A stretch of DNA of 64,000 nucleotides, from NCBI RefSeq assembly GCF_029167375.1, contig NZ_JARFTP010000003.1, positions 182,721 through 246,720 on the forward strand, read 5' to 3'. This document shows positions 35,868-47,273 of the stretch, piece by piece. The stretch comes from Tsukamurella sp. 8F (GTDB lineage: Bacteria; Actinomycetota; Actinomycetes; Mycobacteriales; Mycobacteriaceae). The stretch's first letter is position 1. The number at the start of each line of letters is the position of its first letter. The translations under genes and the position numbers were made by a program. A model generated the notes under the pieces. The model saw only the letters and a program-made list of their open reading frames with translations, was not told the DNA's origin and made no database searches.

Positions 35868-38800
35868 GGGCGGCTTCTCTTTTCATTCGTCTTCGCCAAG
35901 GAGTCGAGAGCCTGTATCCAGAGATCCCGGAGTCCGACCACATCGGCCTCCTCGAGGATCTCGGTGGCGTACGTCATGCCGCCCTGCAGGTCCCACCCGC
36001 TTCCATCGCGTGCCTCCACGGCTGCGATGTCGATGTGCAGCACACTCGCGAGCGGCGTGGCCGGATCGCCCAGGTCTCTGATGCCCGGCGTCTCGGGCGC
36101 GGTGTGCCACTCGGCGTCGTCCGTGCCGCCGCCGGAACCGAACTGACCGAGGTAGGTGAAACCGACCTGCGGCCCGGTCCCTTCGAGCAGTTCGGTAGCA
36201 GCCGAGCTCGCCGTGCGCAGGACGCCGTACCCGATGCCGTGGTCCGGAACCCGGCGCAACTCGTCTCTGATCCGCAATACCGCTGCAGCGGCGGCGCCGG
36301 GGTCGGTGAGCGCCGTCGCCGGATCCACGTCGGCCGTGTCGAGCCCGACGGGATACTCGGTGGTGAACCATCCGACGGCCCGCGACAGGTCGCTTCCGGG
36401 GACGAAGGACTCCTCACGCCCGTGACCCTCGAGTCCGACCAGTACCCGGCGGTGTTCGACACCTCTCCGAGCCCGCCAGGCACCGACCGCGATGGCGAGC
36501 GAACCCAGCAGCACCTCGTTCACGTCGGCGGATAGCGACCGCGGCAGTTCGGTCAGCACGCTATCGGTGATATGCGGCGGCATCTGCAGGGACACCGTGC
36601 CGGCGGTGCGCCGTATATCGCGCGCCGGATCCAGCGGCCGGGACCCCAACAGGGGATCGGCCGACGCTGTCACCTCCGTCCAATAGTCGACACTGTCGAG
36701 GACGTCGGGATCGGATGCGCGGGAGGCGAGCGCGGCGGCCCAACCCGGCACCGTCGTTCCCGCGGGAAGCAGCTCGTCGGTGGTGCGCCCGATCATCCGC
36801 TCCCACGAGTGCTGGAGGTCGTCGCCCAGTATCCGCCATGACATGCCGTCGATGACCAGGCGATGGATCACCAGCAACAACCGGCCCGAGTCCTCCGCGT
36901 TGCTGGTGAACCAGGCCGCCTGCCACAGCACGCCGTCCTCGGGATCCAACAGGCGTGACAAGGTCGAGGCGGTCGAACGGACGCGCTCGCGCCATTCCGG
37001 GGACGACCACTCCCACGACACAGACGCCGACGCGAACTCGCCGGCCTCCGAGACGGCATCCGGGGGACGAACCGCGAATCCGTGTTGCCCCGACTCGTCC
37101 TGTACGAGCAGGCCGCGGAGCGCGGGATGATGCTCCACGACGTGATACCAGATTCGTTCGACATCCTGCTCGGTGAGACCAGCGGGTGTGACGAGCACGA
37201 ACGATTGTGCATTCGACTCGAATCCCGGCTCCTCCACCCTGCGTGCCGCCGCCGGCCACAGCACCGACTCCGGGTCCGCCGCGGGCGTCGTTTCGAGGTC
37301 GCCGTGATGCGATTCGGCCGCCTGCAGGTCCGATATCCGCGCCAGCTCGCGGATCGAACGAGCGGTGAAGACGTCCTGCCCGGTCAGTTGCATCCCGGCA
37401 CGCTGCGAGCGGGCCACCACCTGAAACGACATGATGCTGTCGCCGCCGAGGCGGAAGAAGTCGTCATCGACGGACAGCTCGGCAGCGTCGTCGAGATGCA
37501 ACACATCACGGAAGATCTGCGCCAACGCGAGTTCGCTCTCCGTCTCTGGGGTCCGGCCACCGGTAGCTGCTCGGCCGAGGTCCGGCTGGGGCAGTGCCCG
37601 CCGGTCGAGCTTCCCGTTGACGGTGACCGGGAAGTTGTCGAGGAGGGTGAAGGTGGCCGGCACCATGTACTCCGGTAACCGGTCAACGACATGACCGCGC
37701 AAAGCGTCGAACAGCGCGGCGTCATCGGCGCCGGCGCCGGCGGTGATGTACGCGGCCAGGAATCTGCCTCCGGCGGGATGCTCACAGGCGAGCACCACCG
37801 CACCGGAGACCGACTCGTGGCGTTCGAGGACCGATCGGATCTCGTCGAGCTCGATCCGGAACCCGCGCACCTTCACCTGATCATCCGACCGCCCCAGGAA
37901 CTCCAATTCCCCCTCTCGGTTCCAGCGGACCTGGTCACCGGTCCGGTACAGGCGGTCGCCGGTCGTGCTGAACGGATCGGCGACGAACCGCTCCGCGGTC
38001 ACACCCGCCTGCCCGACGTAGCCGTTCGCCACCTGGATCCCACCCAGATACAGCTCGCCCGCCGCGCCCGCCGGCACCGGACGCAGCCACCCGTCCAACA
38101 CCCGCACCGAGCAGTTACACGCGGGGCGGCCGATAGGCGTCGTACCCGCCCCCGCGGGCAGGTGCGCGAGGTCGTAGCCGGTGACGTTGATGGCGGCTTC
38201 GGTGGGACCGTAGAGATTGAATGTCTCTGCGCCCGAGAACAGTCCGCGCGCGGCGAGGGCGGCCGCAGGCGAGAGAGCCTCGCCGCCGAACAACACGCGC
38301 CGTACCGTCGACAGCGAGGCCGGATCGGGTGCCGACTGCAGCAACGCCTGGAGCATCGACGGTACGAAATGTGTGCTCGTGACGCGCTGTCTGCGGATCA
38401 CATCCGCGATGTAGGCGGGATCGCCCTGGGCTCCGTCGGCGGCGGCCACGATCGTCGCCCCGACGATCAACGGGAGGAAGATCTCCGGGACCGACGCATC
38501 GAAGACGGCCGACGCCTTCAGCAGCACTCGATCGGCCGCCGAATAGCCGAACCTGTCCCGCCCCCAGAGCAATCGGTTGACGACCGCACGATGGGACAGC
38601 TCCACCCCCTTCGGACGGCCCGTGGTGCCGGACGTGAAGATCACGTACGCGGGGTCGGCCGGTGTGAGCGCGCGGGCAAGTGTCGGCGGCTTCGACCGTC
38701 CGAATGCTGGGCGGACCGGCACCGTCTCCGAATCCACCACCACGACAGCAACGCCCGTATCGACGAACGTACGCTCGTGGGCGTTCGCGGTGTCCCGGTC

Positions 38801-41800
38801 GGTCAGCACCAGCAACGGGGCGGCGTCCATCAGAATCGCCTGCACTCGCGCGGCGGGATATCGGAGATCCATCGGTACATACGCCGCCCCCGCACGCAGA
38901 GTCCCCGCCAGAGCCATCACGAGATCGGCGGATCGCGGCAGCATCACGGCCACGCGATCGCCTACCGCTACACCCCGATCGACCAACAGGTGCGCCAGCG
39001 CGTTCACCCGCGAATCGAACTCCGCGTAGGACCAGTCCGCCTGTGCCGCATCGTCGGTGACGGCGATCGCATCCGGCGACGAGGCCGCCTGATCCTGCAC
39101 CAGGGAGTCCACCGTGGCGTGCGGTACGGGCATCACCGGCCCCGTCGACCAGGCGCCGACGTCTCCTGCCGCGGATGCCGGCGTGAGCGCGATGTCCGCC
39201 ACACGGGTGGCGGGGCCGGCCGCGATCGCGTCCAACGAGTACCGGAGCGCTTCGAGGAATCGCTCGGCGGTGGCTCGGTCGAACAGTTCGGTCGAGAACC
39301 GGAGCACACCGGAGAGACGGTCGGTGCCGTCGAACACGAACAGGTCGAGGTCGGTCTTGACCGTCTCGAGCGGCACCAGCTTCCGCTGGGCGTCGGCCCC
39401 CGGAAAGGTGACGGTGCGTTGCTCGCCCGCGATCACCCGGTGCGTGAGCATGACCTGGAAGACGGGATTGTGGGCGGCCGACCGTTCGGCGCCGACCGCC
39501 GTCGCGATCTGCTCGAACGGCGCCTCCTGGTGGGCGAATCCCTCCAATACGGTCCGCCGGGCTCGGGCGAGCACATCGCCGATGGTGTCGCCGGGCCGAA
39601 GTCGGTGACGTATAGGGAGGGTGTTGACGAAGTACCCGATGAGATCCTCGAGCCCGTCCTCGGTTCGCCCCCCGACGGGCGATCCGACGACGACGTCGTC
39701 ACCACCCCCGAGCGCGGACACCGCCAACGCGGTCGCAGCGTGCACGATCATGAACATGGAGACACCCTGCGCATCGACGACGTGCTGCAAGGCCGCGACC
39801 GTAGCCTCGTCGATCGTGAAGGTGACCTCGTCACCTCGGTGCGTGGGAGCGATCGGTCGGGGCCTGTCGGGAGTGATCGTCGACTGCTCGGGCGCGCCCG
39901 CCAGGCTGTCCCGCCAGTATTCGAGATGCCCGGCGATCTCGGAATCGGGATCTGCAGGATCCCCGAGAACCTGACGCTGCCAGAGCGTGTAATCCGCGTA
40001 CTGCGCGCGCAACGGGGCCCAGTTCGGTGCCTCGCCCGCGACGCGGGCTCGGTAGGCCGTCGACAGGTCCCTCAGCAGCACCGGCAGGGACCATTCGTCG
40101 ATGGCATGGTGGTGGATCGCCACGATCAGGACCCACGCCGCGTCCGCTACCTGGAGCGCATTCGCGCGGAACGGAACGTCGACCGCCAGATCGAACCTCG
40201 CCTGCACCAGGCGCTGCACCGTCGAGTCGACCGTGTGCTCGTCGGCGCTGGTGAGATCCTCCACCGCGAGGACCTCGCGGCGATCGAGGTCCTGGACAGG
40301 GACGATCGCCTGGCAGACCCTTCCGTCGTCGTCGACCAGCAGCGTTCGAAGCGGCTCGTGCCGGTTCACGACGTCGCGCACCGCGGCCGCGAGGGCCTCG
40401 ACGTCCACCCTGCCTTCGAGTCGTATCAGCGTCGGTACGACATACCGACCCCCCGGGTCGCCGAGCGCGTCGATCACCCAGAGTGCCTGCTGCCCGAAGG
40501 ACGCCGGGATCACGTCCGGTCGCTGCAACTCTCCGATCGACACGGCCGCACACGGGTCCGGCGCATCGGAGATCAGGTCGGCCAGACCCGCGAGGGTGGG
40601 GTGATCGAACACATCTCGCAGCGACAACCTGGATCCGAGCTGTGCATTGGTGCGGGCGACCACCCGCGTCGCCAGCAGGGAATGCCCACCCATATGGAAG
40701 AAGTCGTCGTCGACCGACAACGGTGCCTCCGGCGCGAGATGCAGGACGTCGCGGAAGATGTCGGCCAGGACGAGTTCGGTGTCGGTCTCCGGGGGGCGAC
40801 CGCTTCGGGTCTGCCCGAGGTCGGGATCGGGTAGCGCGTCCCGGTCGAGTTTTCCGTTGACGGTGACGGGAAACCTGTCGACCCGCGTGAATGTCGCCGG
40901 GACCATATAGTCCGGGAGCACTGCGGCGACATGCCCGCGCAGCGAGTCGGACAGCGCGGTGTCGTCGATGACGTCGGTAGCATCTGCTGTCGTCCCCGCG
41001 GTGACGTAGGCAGCCAGGAACGTTCCACCCGCGGGGTGCTCCCGCGCAGTCACTACCGCACCCGAGACCCGCTCGTGTAGCTCGAGGATCCGCCGGATCT
41101 CCTCGAGCTCGATTCTGAATCCGCGCACCTTCACCTGATCATCGGCGCGGCCCAGGTATTCCAGCTCGCCGTGCGGTGTCCAACGGACCAGGTCTCCGGT
41201 CCGATACAACCGGCGACCGGTCGTGGTGAACGGATCGGCGACGAAGCGTTCTGCGGTCGATCCACAACGCCCCGCATATCCCTGTGCCAACTGGGTTCCG
41301 CCGACGTACAGCTCGCCGACGACACCCACGGGTACCGGACGCAGCCACCCATCCAGCACGCGCGCCGCGGTGTTCGGCACCGGCGTGCCGATGGTGAGGT
41401 GGCCGTTCCCGGCCGTCGTGTTGCCTGCGTCGTCGCCGGTACCGTCCAGCAGGGCAACGGTCGAAGCTGTTGCGTCGCCGGTGATCTCCGTGGAGCCGTA
41501 GAAGTTGTGCATCTGTGCGCGGGGCGCGGCGCGGTGCATCTGCTCCGCCGTGGCATCGGCCAGCGCCTCGCCCGACGACACCCAGTGCCGCACCGATTCC
41601 AATCGGCCGTCGGCGACCTCGATCAGCGCTCCCGCCAGAGAAGGCGCGGTCAGCAGGTGCGTGATCGCGTAGCGGTGTATCAGCTCGGAGAAGGCGGCCG
41701 GGTCGCCCGCCCGTCTCTCCCCGGCGACCACCAGCTGGGCGCCGGCGACCAGCGGGGTCAACGATTCGGTGAAACCGTCGATGAACCCGATACTGCTCTT

Positions 41801-44800
41801 CCCCAGTACCCGCGACGAGCCGTCGAGGCACAGTTCTCGTTGTGCCCAGAGGAGTCGGTTGACGACTGCGCGGTGGGGGAGCATCACGCCTTTGGGGCGG
41901 CCGGTGGTGCCGGAGGTGAAGATCACGGCGATCGGGTCGTCGGGGGTCACGGGGCGTGACGTCGCCGGTGGGGTTGTTCGTCCTGTGGTGATGGTGGTGC
42001 GTGTCGGTGTCGCGTCGATGGAGATCACGGTGACGTCGGCGCGGGTGTAGACGTCGGCGAATCGCTGTGCGGATCGTGCGTCGGTGATGGCGACTGTGGC
42101 GTCGGCGCCGTGGAGTACCTGTGTGACCCTTTCGGGTGGGTAGTCGGGGTCGATCGGGACGTATGCTGCGCCGCATCGCAGTACGGCGGCGAGGCTGATC
42201 ACCAGGTCTGCGGATCGGGGTAGGAGGACGGCGACTCGGTCGCCGACCTGTACGCCGGTGTCGGATAGTAGGCCTGCGAGTGCGTTGATCTGGGCGTCGA
42301 GGCGGCGGAAGGTCAGGACGGTTCCGGCGGCGTCGTCGGTGACGGCCACCGCGTCGGGCGATGCTGCGGCGCGTTGTCGTACCAGGTCGTCGACGGAGAC
42401 ATCCGGGATGTCCCGGACGGCACCGCACGACCACGCAGCCGATTCCTGGGCGGGCGCGGACAGGGCGATCACGGGTCGGTCGGGAGAGGTCGCCATGGCC
42501 GTGAACACGGTGGTGAGGGTCGCCGTGAACCGATCGATGGTGGAGCGGTCGAACAGATCCGTGGCGTAAGTGAGGATGCCGGAGATTCCGTCAGGTCCGT
42601 CGATGATGTCGACGTCGATGTCGGTCTTGGCGGAGACCGGCCGAAGCGGGGTGGCCACGGCCGTGAGGCCAGCGGCCGCGAATGCGAGCGGTTCGGTGCG
42701 ATGCCGGTGCGTGAGCATGATCTGGAAGAGGGGGTTCCGTTGCGCGGTGCGTTCGGTACCGACCTCTCTGGTCACCTCTTCGAACGGCGCTCCCTGATGG
42801 GCGAATCCGTCCAGTACCGCCCTTCTGGTCTGCGCCCAGACATCGGCAAGGGTCTGCGTCGGTGTGAACCGGTGTCGGATCGGGAGCGTGTTGACGAAGT
42901 ATCCGACGAGGTTCTCGAGGCCGTCTATGTCACGACCGCCCACCGGGGAGCCGATGATGACGTCCGTCCCTGCGCCCAGGATCGACGCTGTGACGGCGAC
43001 TGCCGCCTGGGAGACCATGAACATGCTGACCCCCCGCGCCTCGGCGTTGCGCCGCAGCGCGGTCACCAGATCAGCGTCGAGATCGAAGCGCAGCGTCTGC
43101 CCCGCATGAGTCGGCTGCTGGGGGCGGGGCCGGTCCATGGCGATGACCGACTCGACCGGAGCCTCGGCGAGTGCCTCCGACCAATAGGCGAGATCGTGCG
43201 ACAGGGCCGAATCGGGGTCATCGGCCGATCCCAGCGTGGCCCGTTGCCAGAGTGCGTAGTCCGCGTACTGGACTGGGAGTTCGGGCCATCGGGGCGCCCG
43301 CTCCTGTAGACGAGCGTCGTACGCCGTGGCGATATCGGCCAGAAGCGATGGGAGAGACCATTCGTCGACCACGTGGTGGTGCGCCGACAGGATCAGCACG
43401 TGACTATCCGATGCCATGCGCAGAACGGTCGCGCGGAAGGGGATATCCGCTTCCAGATCGAATTCCCGGAACGCGATCGCTCGCACCCGATCCTCCAGCG
43501 CCTCGTCGTCGACCGGTGGCCGGGCCTCCTCGACCGCTACGTCGAACCGGGCCAGCGCGTCGTCGGCCGGCACGATCAGCTGCGCTACCAGATGGTCGTC
43601 GTCGCTGACCAGTACTGTCCGTAACGCCTCGTGCCGCACCAACACATCACGGATGGCGGCCGCCAGCGTGGCGACCTCGAGGGAACCGGTCAACCGCACC
43701 GCCACCGGCACCAGATACTGCGACCGTGACCATCCCATCTTGTCGATCAGCCACAGCGACTGTTGCCCGAAAGATGCGGGAATGCTGCCGGATCGGGGGA
43801 TCGATCCCAGAGTCCGCGGATCGTGACGCGCGCCGGAATCGGCGGGCGTTCGATCGAGCACCTCCGCGAGTGCGGCGACTGTGGGGGCGTCGAATACATC
43901 GCGCAACGTCAGGGTCGCGCCCAGGTCTGCGTTGACGCGAGCGACCAGCCGAGTCGCCAACAACGAATGACCACCGATACGGAAGAAGTCGTCGTAGGCC
44001 GAGACCGCAGCCGCATCGTCCAGTCCCAGAATCTCCACGAACAGGCCGGCCAGTACCTGCTCCACACGACCGGTCGGAGCGCGTCCCGTTCCGATCGTTC
44101 CGACCAGGGGTGCGGGGAGCGCGCGGCGGTCCAGCTTGCCGCTGGTGCTGGTCGGCAACTCCTCCAGGGACACGACAGCCGACGGCACCATATAGCTGGG
44201 CAGATGCCGTGCCACATGTTCCTGGACGACACCCACGATCCGGTCGCGCAGATCGTCGGCGCCGCGCGTCGATGCCCGTGCCGTCGCGCTGGGGATCACG
44301 TAGGCGGCCAGTAACTTTCCGTCAGCCGGGTGGTCGGCGGCGATCACCGCGGCGGCCGAGACCCACTCGTGGCGTTCCGTCACCGCCCGGACCTCGTCGA
44401 GCTCGATACGGAATCCGCGGATCTTGACCTGGTCGTCGGTGCGGCCGAGGTACTCGAGTTGTCCGTCGTGGTTCCACCGGACGAGGTCGCCGGTGCGGTA
44501 CAGGCGCTGCCCGCCGGTGCCTTCCGGGTCGGCGATGAAACGTTCCGCGGTCAGGCCGGTCCGCCCGAGGTAGCCGTCTGCCAGCTGGGTTCCGCCCAGA
44601 TAGAGCTCGCCGACGGCGCCTTCGGGCAGCGGTCGCAGCCAGCCGTCCAGGACCCGCACGAACGAGTTCCACACCGGACGGCCGATCGGAGTCGTGTCCG
44701 CATCCGCCGGCAGGCGAGTCACGTCGTAGGCGGTTATCTCGACGGCGGCCTCGGTCGGACCGTAGAGGTTGAACAGCGCGGCACCGTGGAACAGCCCGCG

Positions 44801-47038
44801 CGTCGCCAGCCCCGCGGCCGGCGCCAGCGCCTCACCCGTGAAGGAGACCAGCCGCACAGTCGAAAGGAGCGCAGGGTCCGGATCCGATTCCAGAAATGCC
44901 TGCAGCATCGACGGAACGAAATGGACGCTGGTCACGCGCCGCCTGCAGATCACGTCAGCGATGTAGGCCGGATCGCCGTGGGCGCCGTCCGCGGCCACCA
45001 CGATCGAGGCACCCGCGATCATCGGCAGGAACACCTCCGGCACCGACACGTCGAAGGTGATCGGCGTCTTCAACAGCACCCGATCCGACGGAGTGAATGC
45101 CAGCTCGTGCTGTGCCCACACAAGCCGGTTGACGACTGCGCGGTGGGGGAGCATCACGCCTTTGGGGCGGCCGGTGGTGCCGGAGGTGAAGATCACGTAG
45201 ATCGGGTCGTCGGGGGTCACGGGGCGTGACGTCGCCGGTGGGGTTGTTCGTCCTGTGGTGATGGTGGTGCGTGTCGGTGTCGCGTCGATGGAGATCACGG
45301 TGACGTCGGCGCGGGTGTAGACGTCGGCGAATCGCTGTGCGGATCGTGCGTCGGTGATGGCGACTGTGGCGTCGGCGCCGTGGAGTACCTGTGTGACCCT
45401 TTCGGGTGGGTAGTCGGGGTCGATCGGGACGTATGCTGCGCCGCATCGCAGTACGGCGGCGAGGCTGATCACCAGGTCTGCGGATCGGGGTAGGAGGACG
45501 GCGACTCGGTCGCCGACCTGTACGCCGGTGTCGGATAGTAGGCCTGCGAGTGCGTTGATCTGGGCGTCGAGGCGGCGGAAGGTCAGGACGGTTCCGGCGG
45601 CGTCGTCGGTGACGGCCACCGCGTCTGGCGATGCTGCGGCGCGTTGTCGTACCAGGTCGTCGACGGTGCCGTCCGGGATGTCCCGGACGGCACCGCACGA
45701 CCACTCGGCGACGGCGGCGTCGACTGCTCTGCTGCCGGGCGTCGCACACTCGGCCACGGTGAACAGCGACGCATCCGCGGGCAGCGATACGGCCGCATCG
45801 ACGAACCGCGCGAACCCGGCGGCCCACCGATCGACCTCGTCGAGCGTGATGCACGCCGCGTGTCCCGCCAGCTCCATGGTCATTCCGCCCGAACCGTCAC
45901 TGGAAACGGCGAGATCGAGGCGCCCCACCGGGCCCGGATTGATCGTTTCGGGCGTCCCGACCACGTCACCACACCGCGTCTGCTGGACGAAGAGCTTGAT
46001 GTTGATATACGGCAACATGAGATAGTCACCCGGCCCCGCAGGCCAGAATCGCGCCATCTGTTCGTCGTCGACGTCGGTGTGCTCGTCTGCGCGTCGCAGT
46101 TGCTCGCGAACCTCACCCAAGACCTCGGTCAAGGAGCGCGCCGGATGGACGGCGAATACCACGGGAAGCACTCGAGCGAACATTCCCGGCGTGCGCAGTT
46201 GCGCTGAACCGGAACGCGCCATCAACGGGACGCGAACTGCGGCGTGATCCTGCTTTTCCACGATGGCGTGATACAGGCCCCACAGAGCCACCAGCGTCTC
46301 TGCCCACCCGGCATCCGCCGCCCGGCAGAAGGCGCGGAACGCCTCTGATCCTACCTCGGTCGACGGCACTTCGACGGGCCGATGCGAGAACTGGAACATG
46401 TCATCGAGAGAAGCCCCTGCCGGAATGTGTGACGTGTGTGCCTGCACGTCGAGTAACTCGCGCCAGTAATCCTCGTCCGCGCCCCTCGCGGACGCCACAA
46501 CGCCTACTTCTCGAAGGACCGCGGTCCAGTCGCCGAACCAGCGATCCGGTACCGGCTTTCCCGCAATCCGCGCCGAATACAGTTCCGCCACGCGGCGCTT
46601 CACCAGAGCCACACCGTAGCCGTCCAGCAATATGTTGTGGACCGAGAAGAACCACGCCCAGCCGCCGGTCTTACGCCGGAAGAGCGCCGACACCACGCGC
46701 GATGTGGACATCACATCGGCCGGTTCTGCCAGTGTGGTGCGGGCGTGATCCCGGATCGTGCCGTCCTCGACGGCGACGTCCGTCAGGTCCGTGCCCACCC
46801 GCCAAGGTCCGTCGAGCGCCTGGAACGGCTCCCCGTCCTTCTCGCCGAAGCGCACACGCAGTGCATCGCACTCCGAACACGCGTCCCTCACCGCCGACGC
46901 GAACAGGTCGGCGTCGATCTCGCCGTCGAACCACACGATTTGGCCGGCCCGGTGTCCCGACGCACCGGGCACCACACGCTGCGCAGACCACACCGCCCGC
47001 TGCCCGGCTGACAAATCCACGCGCATACCAGTGTCCAT
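35864..47038 (-). CDS. Three-module NRPS with terminal epimerisation domain (NRPS2)
   Basis: 3724 aa, ATG 47038. Domains: starter C (1-430) with HNILLDG at 134-140, the usual catalytic second His replaced by Asn135; A1 (450-965); PCP1 Ser1025; C2 (HHHVVDEWS near 1220); A2 (1535-2060); PCP2 Ser2120; C3 (HHHAIDEWS near 2310); A3 (2625-3140); PCP3 Ser3201 (GGDSI, typical before an E domain); E (3250-3715) with [10 protein letters not shown] at 3392, where the second His is Arg3393, but EGHGRE (Glu3537) intact. No thioesterase. Codes by eye: A1 DVPSSTLVEK; A2 IDTSVSFGDK (beta-Ala-like); A3 DAPSLGLINK (hydroxyornithine-like tail). The N-terminal parts of A1 and A2 are a 579-bp near-identical repeat. 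Iron box upstream, lipoprotein gene coupled downstream. Confidence 0.93.
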   Translation of the reverse strand: MDTGMRVDLSAGQRAVWSAQRVVPGASGHRAGQIVWFDGEIDADLFASAVRDACSECDALRVRFGEKDGEPFQALDGPWRVGTDLTDVAVEDGTIRDHARTTLAEPADVMSTSRVVSALFRRKTGGWAWFFSVHNILLDGYGVALVKRRVAELYSARIAGKPVPDRWFGDWTAVLREVGVVASARGADEDYWRELLDVQAHTSHIPAGASLDDMFQFSHRPVEVPSTEVGSEAFRAFCRAADAGWAETLVALWGLYHAIVEKQDHAAVRVPLMARSGSAQLRTPGMFARVLPVVFAVHPARSLTEVLGEVREQLRRADEHTDVDDEQMARFWPAGPGDYLMLPYINIKLFVQQTRCGDVVGTPETINPGPVGRLDLAVSSDGSGGMTMELAGHAACITLDEVDRWAAGFARFVDAAVSLPADASLFTVAECATPGSRAVDAAVAEWSCGAVRDIPDGTVDDLVRQRAAASPDAVAVTDDAAGTVLTFRRLDAQINALAGLLSDTGVQVGDRVAVLLPRSADLVISLAAVLRCGAAYVPIDPDYPPERVTQVLHGADATVAITDARSAQRFADVYTRADVTVISIDATPTRTTITTGRTTPPATSRPVTPDDPIYVIFTSGTTGRPKGVMLPHRAVVNRLVWAQHELAFTPSDRVLLKTPITFDVSVPEVFLPMIAGASIVVAADGAHGDPAYIADVICRRRVTSVHFVPSMLQAFLESDPDPALLSTVRLVSFTGEALAPAAGLATRGLFHGAALFNLYGPTEAAVEITAYDVTRLPADADTTPIGRPVWNSFVRVLDGWLRPLPEGAVGELYLGGTQLADGYLGRTGLTAERFIADPEGTGGQRLYRTGDLVRWNHDGQLEYLGRTDDQVKIRGFRIELDEVRAVTERHEWVSAAAVIAADHPADGKLLAAYVIPSATARASTRGADDLRDRIVGVVQEHVARHLPSYMVPSAVVSLEELPTSTSGKLDRRALPAPLVGTIGTGRAPTGRVEQVLAGLFVEILGLDDAAAVSAYDDFFRIGGHSLLATRLVARVNADLGATLTLRDVFDAPTVAALAEVLDRTPADSGARHDPRTLGSIPRSGSIPASFGQQSLWLIDKMGWSRSQYLVPVAVRLTGSLEVATLAAAIRDVLVRHEALRTVLVSDDDHLVAQLIVPADDALARFDVAVEEARPPVDDEALEDRVRAIAFREFDLEADIPFRATVLRMASDSHVLILSAHHHVVDEWSLPSLLADIATAYDARLQERAPRWPELPVQYADYALWQRATLGSADDPDSALSHDLAYWSEALAEAPVESVIAMDRPRPQQPTHAGQTLRFDLDADLVTALRRNAEARGVSMFMVSQAAVAVTASILGAGTDVIIGSPVGGRDIDGLENLVGYFVNTLPIRHRFTPTQTLADVWAQTRRAVLDGFAHQGAPFEEVTREVGTERTAQRNPLFQIMLTHRHRTEPLAFAAAGLTAVATPLRPVSAKTDIDVDIIDGPDGISGILTYATDLFDRSTIDRFTATLTTVFTAMATSPDRPVIALSAPAQESAAWSCGAVRDIPDVSVDDLVRQRAAASPDAVAVTDDAAGTVLTFRRLDAQINALAGLLSDTGVQVGDRVAVLLPRSADLVISLAAVLRCGAAYVPIDPDYPPERVTQVLHGADATVAITDARSAQRFADVYTRADVTVISIDATPTRTTITTGRTTPPATSRPVTPDDPIAVIFTSGTTGRPKGVMLPHRAVVNRLLWAQRELCLDGSSRVLGKSSIGFIDGFTESLTPLVAGAQLVVAGERRAGDPAAFSELIHRYAITHLLTAPSLAGALIEVADGRLESVRHWVSSGEALADATAEQMHRAAPRAQMHNFYGSTEITGDATASTVALLDGTGDDAGNTTAGNGHLTIGTPVPNTAARVLDGWLRPVPVGVVGELYVGGTQLAQGYAGRCGSTAERFVADPFTTTGRRLYRTGDLVRWTPHGELEYLGRADDQVKVRGFRIELEEIRRILELHERVSGAVVTAREHPAGGTFLAAYVTAGTTADATDVIDDTALSDSLRGHVAAVLPDYMVPATFTRVDRFPVTVNGKLDRDALPDPDLGQTRSGRPPETDTELVLADIFRDVLHLAPEAPLSVDDDFFHMGGHSLLATRVVARTNAQLGSRLSLRDVFDHPTLAGLADLISDAPDPCAAVSIGELQRPDVIPASFGQQALWVIDALGDPGGRYVVPTLIRLEGRVDVEALAAAVRDVVNRHEPLRTLLVDDDGRVCQAIVPVQDLDRREVLAVEDLTSADEHTVDSTVQRLVQARFDLAVDVPFRANALQVADAAWVLIVAIHHHAIDEWSLPVLLRDLSTAYRARVAGEAPNWAPLRAQYADYTLWQRQVLGDPADPDSEIAGHLEYWRDSLAGAPEQSTITPDRPRPIAPTHRGDEVTFTIDEATVAALQHVVDAQGVSMFMIVHAATALAVSALGGGDDVVVGSPVGGRTEDGLEDLIGYFVNTLPIRHRLRPGDTIGDVLARARRTVLEGFAHQEAPFEQIATAVGAERSAAHNPVFQVMLTHRVIAGEQRTVTFPGADAQRKLVPLETVKTDLDLFVFDGTDRLSGVLRFSTELFDRATAERFLEALRYSLDAIAAGPATRVADIALTPASAAGDVGAWSTGPVMPVPHATVDSLVQDQAASSPDAIAVTDDAAQADWSYAEFDSRVNALAHLLVDRGVAVGDRVAVMLPRSADLVMALAGTLRAGAAYVPMDLRYPAARVQAILMDAAPLLVLTDRDTANAHERTFVDTGVAVVVVDSETVPVRPAFGRSKPPTLARALTPADPAYVIFTSGTTGRPKGVELSHRAVVNRLLWGRDRFGYSAADRVLLKASAVFDASVPEIFLPLIVGATIVAAADGAQGDPAYIADVIRRQRVTSTHFVPSMLQALLQSAPDPASLSTVRRVLFGGEALSPAAALAARGLFSGAETFNLYGPTEAAINVTGYDLAHLPAGAGTTPIGRPACNCSVRVLDGWLRPVPAGAAGELYLGGIQVANGYVGQAGVTAERFVADPFSTTGDRLYRTGDQVRWNREGELEFLGRSDDQVKVRGFRIELDEIRSVLERHESVSGAVVLACEHPAGGRFLAAYITAGAGADDAALFDALRGHVVDRLPEYMVPATFTLLDNFPVTVNGKLDRRALPQPDLGRAATGGRTPETESELALAQIFRDVLHLDDAAELSVDDDFFRLGGDSIMSFQVVARSQRAGMQLTGQDVFTARSIRELARISDLQAAESHHGDLETTPAADPESVLWPAAARRVEEPGFESNAQSFVLVTPAGLTEQDVERIWYHVVEHHPALRGLLVQDESGQHGFAVRPPDAVSEAGEFASASVSWEWSSPEWRERVRSTASTLSRLLDPEDGVLWQAAWFTSNAEDSGRLLLVIHRLVIDGMSWRILGDDLQHSWERMIGRTTDELLPAGTTVPGWAAALASRASDPDVLDSVDYWTEVTASADPLLGSRPLDPARDIRRTAGTVSLQMPPHITDSVLTELPRSLSADVNEVLLGSLAIAVGAWRARRGVEHRRVLVGLEGHGREESFVPGSDLSRAVGWFTTEYPVGLDTADVDPATALTDPGAAAAAVLRIRDELRRVPDHGIGYGVLRTASSAATELLEGTGPQVGFTYLGQFGSGGGTDDAEWHTAPETPGIRDLGDPATPLASVLHIDIAAVEARDGSGWDLQGGMTYATEILEEADVVGLRDLWIQALDSLAKTNEKRSRP
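41856..42434 (-). repeat. Long direct repeat, copy in NRPS2 A2
   Basis: 579 bp that matches 45126-45704 with about 6 mismatches by eye (near 41927, 42356 and 42397-42401). It encodes the N-terminal part of the A2 domain, from the linker after C2 through the [11 protein letters not shown] core to PHRAVVNR, ending before the specificity pocket. Confidence 0.92.
45126..45704 (-). repeat. Long direct repeat, copy in NRPS2 A1
   Basis: Partner of 41856-42434 at a constant offset of 3270 bases, same orientation. It covers the same part of the A1 domain. The downstream specificity-determining parts of A1 and A2 are clearly different. A3 of the same protein is homologous but not near-identical. Confidence 0.92.
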
Positions 47039-47061
47039 CGGGCCCCATTCTCGGTCGAAAG

Positions 47062-47080
47062 TAAGGTCAGGCTATACTAC
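47062..47080 (-). promoter_or_regulatory. Iron box (IdeR/DmdR-like), NRPS2
   Basis: Plus-strand TAAGGTCAGGCTATACTAC matches the near-palindromic consensus at 14 of 19 positions. It is 23 bases upstream of the NRPS2 start, so it probably overlaps the promoter or transcription start. Confidence 0.78.
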
Positions 47081-47136
47081 GTATTGATGGTCGCGAAGGG
47101 TCCATGCACATCTGAAGCAGGGGGTTGACCAGCGGG

Positions 47137-47155
47137 TTAGGGGTAGCTAGCCTGG
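47137..47155 (+). promoter_or_regulatory. Second iron-box-like element, ABC pair B side
   Basis: TTAGGGGTAGCTAGCCTGG matches the iron-box consensus at 12 of 19 positions. It is nearer the rightward ABC gene (start 47274) than NRPS2, so the divergent region may again carry one site per direction. The weaker match lowers confidence. TTGACC at 47125-47130 could be a -35 for the rightward promoter. Confidence 0.5.
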
Positions 47156-47273
47156 CTCGGTTCGTCCGAAGAACGTGGTCTCGAACCGGATCTTCCTGTC
47201 GATCCCGAGCGCAACTGAAACGTAGGAAGCGTCTGCGGTAGAGCGCTGCGCCGAGCGAACTGGAGAGTGTCTG

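Noticed and set aside
37691..40834. 1047-codon open frame on the plus strand opposite NRPS2
   Set aside because: It is antisense to NRPS2 modules 2-3, whose domain motifs are intact; Arg/His/Asp-rich composition is typical of a high-GC shadow frame.
41139..42434. 431-codon minus-strand frame rich in Arg
   Set aside because: Out-of-frame shadow of the NRPS2 A2 domain, lengthened because the repeat lacks stops in that frame.
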